DNA from: Planctomycetaceae bacterium
GTDB lineage: Bacteria; Planctomycetota; Planctomycetia; Pirellulales; Pirellulaceae
Reading direction: 5' to 3'
DNA: 26,895 nt
Assembly: GCA_003501565.1 (NCBI GenBank)
Contig: DNPC01000328.1
Location: forward strand, 1 to 26,895
Shown piece by piece: positions 8,858 to 15,096 of this stretch. How positions within the stretch are numbered: the stretch's first letter is position 1; each line of letters starts with the position of its first letter. A program made the translations under genes and the position numbers. Under the pieces are notes generated by a model. It had not been told where the DNA came from. It saw only the letters and a program-made list of their open reading frames with translations, and did not search any database.

Positions 8858-8985
8858 GGTAGAGCCCGATAGTAGCTCGGAGGGTCAGTTTTAAGTATCA
8901 CTGCGGGCCGATTGTGGATCAAGTTCGATTTGAGCCGGATCATCTAACCTCACACACTTAATCGCGCTCTTCTGGTCGGAATTCG
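8858..8985. promoter_or_regulatory. Divergent promoter region between Cys-rich gene and TolC gene
   Basis: A 128-bp spacer between two divergently transcribed genes of the same efflux system must carry the start signals for both. I cannot point to convincing -35/-10 boxes or a clear operator dyad. The ArsR-type dyad at 13101 is not repeated here. Confidence 0.4.
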
Positions 8986-10581
8986 ATGACAGGGAAAGTC
9001 ACCAAGATCGAAAAGGAACCACTCGATTGGGCTGGCCGATCGTTGTTCCACCTAATGGTTCTTGGTGTTTGCCTCGCAAATCCTGGTTGCAAATCGCATC
9101 CAGGATCCATGTTCGCAGTAAGAAATGCGCGAGCTCCAGTGCCCGGAGATATTTCGCCAGCAGAAGCGGCACCGAGCCCTCAGCCATCGATTATTCGTGC
9201 GGCAAGCTTCCGCATCGAACAAGAGTCAGAGGGAGGCCGTGAATCTGGAATAGACCGAGACGCTTCCGAATCCAAGGTGACGGAAATAGAAGATGGAAGT
9301 GAGGTAAGGAATCAACTTGTTCAACTATCGGTAACACCTTTTGCGGGAGTCGCCAATGACTCGGCCGACTCGATAACAGATCTTCACTCACTCATCGCCC
9401 AAGCCCTGTCGGTTCATCCCCGTATTCAAGCCGCAAGAGAACGCGTCGCCGCGCTGAACAATCGCGTCCCGCAAGTGACCTCGCTTGACGATCCGGTGAT
9501 CGGAAACACGTTCTGGCCTATTCACGACCAGGCACTTCAAACAGCCGGCGGACGTGTCGGACATCAGTTCAGTCTCGCACAAAAAGTACCCTGGCCCGAG
9601 AAGCTAATTGCCCGAGGCTTGGTGGCACAGCGCGAAGCGCAAGTTGCTGCAGCAGAGGTCGCGAAGGCAGAGCGAGAAATCGTTGAAGCCGTCCAATTGG
9701 CTTACTACGAACTCTGGCTCGCTGACCGCCTGATTGAGATCGTTGAAGAGAACCAAGAACTCGTCGGCGATCTCATCACCATCGCCGAGGCTCGCTACAA
9801 AACTGGCGGAAGCCAACAAGACATTCTTCGGGCGGAGATGGAAGGCGACAAGCTTGACGATCAATTGATCTCCCTAAGCCGCCAAAAGGAGCAAGCTCGA
9901 GCGGACCTTGGAACACTCGTTCGTCAACCGATGCATCTAATGCCAACCGCCTTCGAACAGCTCGACACTGACAACATCGTCCCCGACCTTGAGCTGTTAG
10001 TTGCTGAAGCCGAGCAATGTAATCCAAGTTTGCAAGGACTCGCAGCGGAGATTGCCCGTGATCGAGCAAAGCAGACCTTGGCTTGTCTCCAGCAGTATCC
10101 GGACTTTCAGCTTGGTCTCGGGTACTCGATTATCAGCGACGACCAGAATGTCATCAGCCCGGTCGCCAACGGCCACGACAACATCAACTTCTCAATCGGA
10201 GTGAGTTTGCCGATCTGGCGTGACAAGATTAACGGTGGTGTGCGCGAAGCCGCCCATCAACGAAACAGCACTATCCATCTTCGTGAGGCAGAGCGTGATC
10301 GCCTGAGAGGTCAACTTCGACGACAAGTCGCGTCGGCGTACGCAGCCAAAGAACAGCTAGAGTTGTTCCGCGACCGATTGATTCCAAAGACCGAGCAGAC
10401 ACTCGAGATTGCAACAGCCGACTATCAAGGCAAGAAAGCAGACTTCACGGATCTCATTGAAACCTATCGAGAGCTGCTCAGCTACCAAGTTCAAGTGGCG
10501 AGAGTTCAGGTAACGCTTGCCGGTACCACGGCCCAAATCGAACGAACAGTTGGCTGCGAGTCCCAGCGATTCTTTCGATGA
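8986..10581 (+). CDS. CusC/TolC-family outer-membrane efflux channel
   Basis: A 531-residue outer-membrane factor, the exit duct for the divergent CusA/CusB pump. Residues 1-35 hold a signal-like hydrophobic stretch ending LANPGC, a loose lipobox with Cys35 as possible lipid anchor; it does not fit the strict consensus. About 35-125 is a polar, low-complexity extension not usual in the family. The core (about 128-525) shows two related halves rich in long amphipathic helices, including FSLAQKVPWPEKL, AYYELWLADRLIEIVEE and ARYKTGGSQQDILRAEME in the first half and GVSLPIWRDKINGG and KADFTDLIETYRELL in the second, typical of the OEP repeat. Only a weak GGA precedes the ATG. Placing it on the opposite strand from the pump genes fits a shared regulatory region. 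Confidence 0.92.
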   Translation: MTGKVTKIEKEPLDWAGRSLFHLMVLGVCLANPGCKSHPGSMFAVRNARAPVPGDISPAEAAPSPQPSIIRAASFRIEQESEGGRESGIDRDASESKVTEIEDGSEVRNQLVQLSVTPFAGVANDSADSITDLHSLIAQALSVHPRIQAARERVAALNNRVPQVTSLDDPVIGNTFWPIHDQALQTAGGRVGHQFSLAQKVPWPEKLIARGLVAQREAQVAAAEVAKAEREIVEAVQLAYYELWLADRLIEIVEENQELVGDLITIAEARYKTGGSQQDILRAEMEGDKLDDQLISLSRQKEQARADLGTLVRQPMHLMPTAFEQLDTDNIVPDLELLVAEAEQCNPSLQGLAAEIARDRAKQTLACLQQYPDFQLGLGYSIISDDQNVISPVANGHDNINFSIGVSLPIWRDKINGGVREAAHQRNSTIHLREAERDRLRGQLRRQVASAYAAKEQLELFRDRLIPKTEQTLEIATADYQGKKADFTDLIETYRELLSYQVQVARVQVTLAGTTAQIERTVGCESQRFFR

Positions 10582-10634
10582 ATCCGCTACTCGGATTTCG
10601 AGACCGACGAGAGTTGCGGCCGGTCGAATCGAGC

Positions 10635-10698
10635 GAAGTTGGACAAGCCGCCAGCTCAGAGCAATTTTCTTTTGACCCAGAGGTGACGAAGACCTCTG
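10635..10698 (+). repeat. Bipartite intergenic element, copy 1
   Basis: The box GAAGTTGGACAAGCCG (10635-10650) is followed, 43 nt from its start, by CAGAGGT-N7-ACCTCTG (10678-10698), a perfect 7-bp stem with a 7-nt loop. Box, spacing, stem and loop length are the same in the copy at 14093, while the 27 nt between box and stem and the loop sequence differ. That pattern points to a constrained structure or the core of a dispersed repeat family. It lies 53 bp after the TolC stop. Confidence 0.65.
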
Positions 10699-10725
10699 CG
10701 GTGTCGGAATCAAATCGATGACAAC

Positions 10726-11220
10726 ATGGCTGTGTTATTTAAAGCTCGATCTGACTTCGCCTTTAAGACCCAGGAGCAGTTGTCCGGAGCGTCGACTGGC
10801 ATCCCAGTAACCTCCGCCGAAGTGAATCACCTCACGATGTTTGCAGCCAATACTCACGTCGTGCTTATCGACTTCGGTGGATCTTCGCGTTCGCGAATTC
10901 AGAGAGTTCATCTGCTGCACGCGTCGTATTCAGCAGCAGACGCGTTACTCCCACCCAAGTCAGGGTTGGAAGGTCGAGACGTCTGGCACGACGGCACTTA
11001 CTCCGTAGATGACGTAAGTGCCTTGCACATCGTGGATAACGCCTTCGGTTCTACGAGAGAACGAGAGCGAAAAAGTTCTATAGCCGTCTTGTCGCCCCGA
11101 CTATTCAGATATCAGCCCTTTGGCGAGTACGTCGAAGGGCTCACTTATCGTGGGGATCGCGTAGCTGCGCCTGCTGAGCGGCGAATGCTGGCGTCTTCGA
11201 CGATAAAAGGGCCATACTAA
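10726..11220 (+). CDS. Hypothetical ORF, uncertain
   Basis: A 164-codon frame between the TolC gene and the esterase gene, starting 28 bp after the bipartite hairpin element. Composition and codon choice look broadly coding-like (for example AANTHVVLIDFGGSS and YSVDDVSALHIVDN), but there is no signal peptide, no membrane segment and no motif I recognise, and the SD is poor. The frame contains a perfect 9-bp inverted repeat, GGCACTTAC/GTAAGTGCC (10993-11001 and 11014-11022), which may be chance. If it is not a gene, 10582-11282 is an empty 700-bp spacer carrying one repeat element. No function is proposed. Confidence 0.33.
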   Translation: MAVLFKARSDFAFKTQEQLSGASTGIPVTSAEVNHLTMFAANTHVVLIDFGGSSRSRIQRVHLLHASYSAADALLPPKSGLEGRDVWHDGTYSVDDVSALHIVDNAFGSTRERERKSSIAVLSPRLFRYQPFGEYVEGLTYRGDRVAAPAERRMLASSTIKGPY

Positions 11221-11282
11221 CTCAGAAGTCTGGGCGCTTGACCTAAACACTGGTCAATCCCCACTAGAAAGCAAAACTGATC

Positions 11283-12416
11283 ATGGCGAACAAATTGCTT
11301 GCCCCATCATTCTTAACTGCTTTCGCCCTGATCCTCTTCGCTGGCCTAGCCCCAGCACATGAGCTGCCCGACCCGGATGGCGAACCAGCGGATATGACGA
11401 AGAAGGTCAAAGTCTTCATCATCATGGGGCAGTCCAACACGCTCGAAATGGGCAAAGTCAAGGGCGACAAGGAGGGCTCGCTCGAACACGCCGTCCGTAC
11501 AGAAAAGCTCTATCCGTTCATGGTTGATGACTCGGGCAATTGGGCCGTCCGCAAAGACGTCCGCAACGTGCACGTGATGGGCAGTGGCGGGCCGGGAAAA
11601 TCTACCGTCAAACGCAATGACTGGCTAACCGTCTCTGGCAACAAGATCGGTATCGAAACCGGCATCGGACATCAGCTTGGTAATGCACTGGATGCACCGG
11701 TATTGATCCTTAAGAGTTCGGTCGGCAACCGCAGTCTGGGCTGGGATCTTCTCCCCCCGGGAAGTCCTGCGTATGAATATGAATTGGAAATCAAGAATCG
11801 TAAGACCAAGCAACTGGAAAACAAAACACTTATCTACGCCGGTTATGGTCAGAGCCCGCTTAGCTGGGAAAAAGGCACGCAACCGGAACCCATTAGCTGG
11901 AAGGCTGGTCTTCAATACGACGGAGATGTCGCGCGTGCGAAAGACGTGCTGGAAAACTTGAACGACTTCTATCCAGGAGCCAGCGGTTATGAGATCGTGG
12001 GCTTCCTGTGGTGGCAGGGCGACAAGGATCGCTACAACGAAGGGCACGCCGCAAAATACGAGCAGAACCTGAACAATCTGATTGCTGCGTTACGAAAAGA
12101 CTTTGATGCACCAAACGCCAAGTTCGTTTGTGCAACCCTTGGCCAAACGAAGAAGGAAGATGCGACCGGCGCCGCGAGCGAATTTGTCGCTGGCACAGAC
12201 GCAAACGAGAAGATGATTCTCGACGCCATGTTCGCGATCAGTGACGCCGCAAAGTATCCCGCACTCCAAGGCGACGTCGCCACCGTCTACACCAATCCCA
12301 TCATCATGGGCGGCGCATCCAACGGACATTATGGTGGCAATGCCAAGACCTACATGAAAGTCGGACTCAGCATGGGCAAAGCCATGCTCGAGCTACTTGA
12401 GGCGAACGCGAAATGA
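11283..12416 (+). CDS. Secreted SASA/SGNH carbohydrate esterase (sialate O-acetylesterase-like)
   Basis: A 377-residue exported hydrolase of the SASA (DUF303, CE6-like) group, which removes acetyl groups from sialic acids or plant/algal polysaccharides. Residues 1-25 form a signal peptide (LAPSFLTAFALILFAGLAPA). The SGNH block I is FIIMGQSN with nucleophile Ser51. A Gly/Asn region follows (SSVGNRSLGW, 150s). The WWQGDKD block (about 242-248) corresponds to the family's WxQGExD, and His349 in NGHYGGN is the likely catalytic His. Length is normal. The gene stands alone, with no SD of note and spacers on both sides, and has no evident link to the copper genes. True substrate cannot be read from sequence. 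Confidence 0.9.
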   Translation: MANKLLAPSFLTAFALILFAGLAPAHELPDPDGEPADMTKKVKVFIIMGQSNTLEMGKVKGDKEGSLEHAVRTEKLYPFMVDDSGNWAVRKDVRNVHVMGSGGPGKSTVKRNDWLTVSGNKIGIETGIGHQLGNALDAPVLILKSSVGNRSLGWDLLPPGSPAYEYELEIKNRKTKQLENKTLIYAGYGQSPLSWEKGTQPEPISWKAGLQYDGDVARAKDVLENLNDFYPGASGYEIVGFLWWQGDKDRYNEGHAAKYEQNLNNLIAALRKDFDAPNAKFVCATLGQTKKEDATGAASEFVAGTDANEKMILDAMFAISDAAKYPALQGDVATVYTNPIIMGGASNGHYGGNAKTYMKVGLSMGKAMLELLEANAK

Positions 12417-13088
12417 GAACGGTTTAACTGCACGCACAATCACAAAACTTATCCTTCGCAGCAACCCATTGACTACTTCTTTGACCCTTTGAATTCGGAT
12501 GGACGGGGTCGATCGCCCCCGCGGCAAGCAAGATGTACCAGTAGCTCCCATTTGCCGAATGCGAGATTTTTAGCGTTTCCTGCTATTCGAGCTCCAGGCT
12601 TGTTGCCACGCAATCGCGCGTGGATTCGAAGACTTGCGATGCTATGCATCCCTCCCCAATGAAGCTGAAGACCCCGCTATTTCGTCGAAGGTCCGCCCGT
12701 GCAACCCTCCCGTTGTCAAAAGAACCGGCATGGCTCATGTCAAGCATGAAGGCTTGCCCCAATGAATACGAAGAGTCTCCACCAACCTTCTAGGTACAGA
12801 GGTCGGATCCACCGCTGCGAGCTACCGTCGATCTCCGGCTGCTCCGGTCGATGCAACCTCGGTCATGAAGCGATCCTCGAAAGACGCATAAGTGTGTCAC
12901 TCCGCCAGCTCTCGCTAATGCGTCGAATCTGCGGAGGTCGCCACGACCTCGGCGTTCGTATTCAATGCAAATGATGGTGGATTCTCCGCCCCAAAAACTG
13001 CCCAGAACACGGCGAATTGCGCAAGTTTGCGTGAAAGAAGATACGCTATTCAATGGAAAGGGACTTCGAAATCACCTTCAACTCCGTC
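12417..13088. other. Gene-free spacer before the ArsR cassette
   Basis: About 670 bp with no credible gene. Short overlapping frames on both strands between 12762 and 13053 have Arg/Ser/Cys-heavy composition typical of chance ORFs. Two small dyads occur: CCACGC-N6-GCGTGG (12606-12623) and GACGCAT/ATGCGTC (12883-12889 and 12918-12924). Neither is followed by a T-run. The string TCCGCCAGCTC at 12901 recurs at 17958. Confidence 0.5.
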
Positions 13089-13100
13089 TTGCAATGCACG

Positions 13101-13120
13101 AATACACGAGGTAGTGTATT
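13101..13120 (+). promoter_or_regulatory. Candidate ArsR operator
   Basis: A perfect inverted repeat, AATACAC-N6-GTGTATT, ends 14 bp before the ArsR start codon. AT-rich dyads of this size placed over or near the -10 are the usual ArsR/SmtB-family operators, so autorepression with release by metal is likely. A poor sigma-70-like pair, TTGCAA (13089-13094) and TAGTGT (13112-13117) with 17-bp spacing, would put the dyad over the promoter. The dyad itself is seen directly; its use as operator is inference. Confidence 0.65.
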
Positions 13121-13134
13121 AGTAGAGGTCGCTT

Positions 13135-13497
13135 ATGCCGCAGAAAAAGATCGTTCCATGCCCTGCTAAGCAAAGCCTGCAGCAGAGGCCACAAATGTCA
13201 TGCGAACAAGCAATCGAACTTGAGAGCCTGTTTGGTGTGCTTGCCAATGACTCAAGACTACGTCTGATCCATGCAATAGCACTTCACGACGAGATCTGCA
13301 CATCTGATCTCGCAGTCGCAGTAGACATGAAGCCTCAAGCAGTCTCAAACCAATTACAACGCTTACAGGACAAAGGCATTGTTGGTAGGCGGAGGGATGG
13401 GAACAACGTTTACTATCGCGTCGTTGATAATTGCGTCATTGTTCTGTTGGAACGAGGTTTGTGTTTGGTGGAAGAAGCGGCCAAACGTACTAGCTAG
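13135..13497 (+). CDS. ArsR/SmtB-family metal-sensing repressor
   Basis: A 120-residue winged-helix repressor, usual length for the family. The HTH and wing read ICTSDLAVAVDMKPQAVSNQLQRLQDKGIVGRRRDGNNVYYRV in order (about 54-95). Cysteines at 9, 23, 55, 100 and 110 suggest a thiolate metal site: Cys55 sits where CadC-type sensors have their alpha-3 Cys (here C-T-S rather than C-V-C), and Asp98, Cys100, Cys110 and Glu113/114 in the last helix resemble an alpha-5 site with Cys in place of SmtB histidines. Good SD (AGAGG, 13124-13128). The dyad just upstream is its likely operator. The copper-storage gene follows 22 bp after its stop, so the two form an operon and copper or another soft metal is the probable inducer. 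Confidence 0.93.
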   Translation: MPQKKIVPCPAKQSLQQRPQMSCEQAIELESLFGVLANDSRLRLIHAIALHDEICTSDLAVAVDMKPQAVSNQLQRLQDKGIVGRRRDGNNVYYRVVDNCVIVLLERGLCLVEEAAKRTS

Positions 13498-13507
13498 TTT
13501 CTCGTAT

Positions 13508-13512
13508 AGGAG
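13508..13512 (+). promoter_or_regulatory. Shine-Dalgarno deciding the GTG start of the copper-storage protein
   Basis: AGGAG, 7 nt before the GTG at 13520. It sits inside the longer open frame that begins within the ArsR gene, and shows that translation starts at the GTG immediately ahead of the twin-arginine signal. Confidence 0.7.
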
Positions 13513-13519
13513 TGAAGAC

Positions 13520-13921
13520 GTGGATCGTAGAATTATGATTTCGAGTGCTGCAGGACTATTGGCAGCGGGCACAGCCGGAGTGGGTTTCGCGGGAGAGGAT
13601 GGTGACGTTTGCGAAGCAGGCTGCACAGATTGCCGTACTGCATGTCTTGCATGCGTGTCTGAGTGCTTAGCAGAGATGAGCGAAGGAAAATCGGGTTTTG
13701 CGGATTGCGTACGCCTGTGCCTCGACTGTGCAGATATATGTGCTGCTTGTGCAAATATCACCGCACGAAAGGGCCCCATGACGAAAGCGATTTCGATCGC
13801 CTGTGCAGAGGCATGTGAAAAGTGTGCCGCAGAATGCGAAAAGCATGACGATGCGACCTGCAAGGCGTGTGCAGAGCATTGTCGTAAATGTGCGAAGGAG
13901 TGCCGAGAGGCAGCAGCCTAG
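13520..13921 (+). CDS. csp: Tat-exported four-helix-bundle copper-storage protein (Csp/DUF326-like)
   Basis: A 133-residue Cys-rich four-helix-bundle protein that would hold many Cu(I) ions by thiolates inside the bundle. The frame is open back to 13379, but AGGAG before GTG 13520 fixes the start. The N-terminus, (V)DRRIMISSAAGLLAAGTAGVGFA, is a twin-arginine signal (Arg3-Arg4), as known for Csp1 of methanotrophs. The mature part has 20 Cys in helical CxxxC/CxxC series: CEAGCTDCRTACLACVSEC, DCVRLCLDCADICAAC, ACAEACEKCAAEC and CKACAEHCRKCAKEC, one set per helix. Co-transcribed with the ArsR-type repressor and followed by a terminator. Location should be periplasmic, complementing the Cus export locus upstream. 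Confidence 0.93.
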   Translation: MDRRIMISSAAGLLAAGTAGVGFAGEDGDVCEAGCTDCRTACLACVSECLAEMSEGKSGFADCVRLCLDCADICAACANITARKGPMTKAISIACAEACEKCAAECEKHDDATCKACAEHCRKCAKECREAAA

Positions 13922-13944
13922 AGGGCACGTGTTGATATCAAAGT

Positions 13945-13966
13945 GAGCAGTTGTCCTCAACTGCTT
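13945..13966 (+). terminator. Likely intrinsic terminator of the ArsR-csp operon
   Basis: AGCAGTTG-TCCT-CAACTGCT is a perfect 8-bp stem with a 4-nt loop, extendable by one G-T pair, starting 24 bp after the csp stop codon. The run after it (TTGCCTTTGCG) is only moderately T-rich, so termination may be imperfect. Confidence 0.55.
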
Positions 13967-14347
13967 GCCTTTGCGTTCGGTTTCTAACAGCTTAGGTGTC
14001 CTCTGTCGGGCGACACCGCTCGTAGTTTCGGCGATTCTCAACTTGCGTCGGCCACATCATCCGGTGCAGATTCGAGAAACCTCTAAGTCGCTGAAGTTGG
14101 ACAAGCCGAAAGCACTGCGGGTCTGAGGGAACTGCCAGAGGTCTTGGCGACCTCTGGTGGTGAGAATGCGGATTCGTAGTCCCATTCAGTATGACTAAGT
14201 GGGAGCTAGCAGCCTTAGACTTCGGTCGGAGAAAGAGCCAACCAAGATCTTCCGTAGAGTATTGCAGGCTCGTTGGAATGGGTTTTCAAAACGTCCTAGG
14301 TCCGCCGTGTAATGTTCGCATTTGTTCTTCGCCTAATGTGTCAAATT
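13967..14347. other. Spacer between convergent units
   Basis: About 380 bp between the rightward ArsR-csp unit and the leftward propeller genes. It holds the second copy of the bipartite element (listed separately). A 77-codon plus-strand frame at 14191-14424 starts 34 bp after that element but runs antisense into the WD40 gene and looks like chance. Confidence 0.5.
14093..14156 (+). repeat. Bipartite intergenic element, copy 2
   Basis: The same 16-nt box (14093-14108) and, at the same 43-nt offset, the same CAGAGGT-N7-ACCTCTG hairpin (14136-14156), here extended to 8 bp by an outer C-G pair. It is on the same strand as copy 1, 3458 bp away, and also lies in a spacer downstream of a rightward gene. 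Confidence 0.65.
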
Positions 14348-15094
14348 CTACCTGGGACCTAGCAGCTCAAACTCCTCGCCGCTCTTGGCAACACGCCAGA
14401 GCCGGATGGGGCCTTCTTCGCTAGCTGTAACCATGCCAGCCTCGATGGAGGCAATACCCTCCAGTTCCTCGCCGGCATCAATCGTGGCCATTTCTTCTCC
14501 GCTGTCAGCGTGCCACAGAATGATCTTTACACCGGCTGTTGCGGCGACGGTTTTCTCGTCCAACGAATATGCGATGTCGGAGACTGAATGGCCAGCACCC
14601 AATACAGTGGGCTTCAAATCGTCATTTACGGAATGTGCGACGTCCCAAACCCGCGCATTGCTGGAAAAATCTCCTACAGCAAGCCATCGGCCGCTTGGCG
14701 AGAAACAAAGGCAGCGAACGGAGTCTGGCTGCGAAATGGTACGTAGAAACTCGACTCGTTTGTCGCGTACCCGATAGATATGTACCTCCGTTTCGCGTTG
14801 CCGAACTCCTCCGCCAACTGCCAGCAAGCCGTCTCGTGAGGCAGCAATCGATTGCAATGGCACCCCGGCGGAAACGGTAGTTCTATGGATTTCTTTTCGA
14901 GTCCGCCAATCCCAAAGGCCCCAGTCGCCAGTGTCGTAACAGACCGCAAGAACATTGTCATTCGGCAGAAACACGATGGAGCGCACAGCGGATGATTGAA
15001 CCGCACGGAAGCTGTAGCCTGTAGCGTTGGACCGGACCTTCTCGGGAGCTAACTTCGCTGCCGCCGGCCTGCGTAGTTCTTCGTAGAACTGCAC
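14348..15094 (-). CDS. WD40-repeat protein, possibly a remnant
   Basis: Five WD40-like repeats, for example AVRSIVFLPNDNVLAVCYDTGDWGLWDW, VRCLCFSPSGRWLAVGDFSSNARVWD and VSDIAYSLDEKTVAATAGVKIILWHAD, ending in a fifth blade that closes IRLWRVAKSGEEFELLGPR. No signal peptide or other domain. The frame is open back to 15172 inside the neighbouring gene, but that part (MLCDSGDSRRCSLFQD) is non-propeller. I place the start at a GTG 2 bp after that gene's stop; its SD is poor, and the ATG at 15172 cannot be excluded. Five blades are fewer than the usual seven, so this may be the end of a once larger protein, or a propeller completed by other parts. Protein-interaction scaffold is the only role the family suggests. 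Confidence 0.6.
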   Translation of the reverse strand: MQFYEELRRPAAAKLAPEKVRSNATGYSFRAVQSSAVRSIVFLPNDNVLAVCYDTGDWGLWDWRTRKEIHRTTVSAGVPLQSIAASRDGLLAVGGGVRQRETEVHIYRVRDKRVEFLRTISQPDSVRCLCFSPSGRWLAVGDFSSNARVWDVAHSVNDDLKPTVLGAGHSVSDIAYSLDEKTVAATAGVKIILWHADSGEEMATIDAGEELEGIASIEAGMVTASEEGPIRLWRVAKSGEEFELLGPR

Positions 15095-15096
15095 CT

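Noticed and set aside
12790..13053. Overlapping 70- and 87-codon ORFs on opposite strands
   Set aside because: Arg/Ser/Cys-rich composition, no SD and mutual overlap indicate chance frames.
13379..13519. Longer start for the copper-storage protein, giving 180 residues with an N-terminal hydrophobic segment
   Set aside because: This part overlaps the ArsR gene in another frame, has no SD, and would bury the twin-arginine signal; AGGAG before GTG 13520 decides the start.
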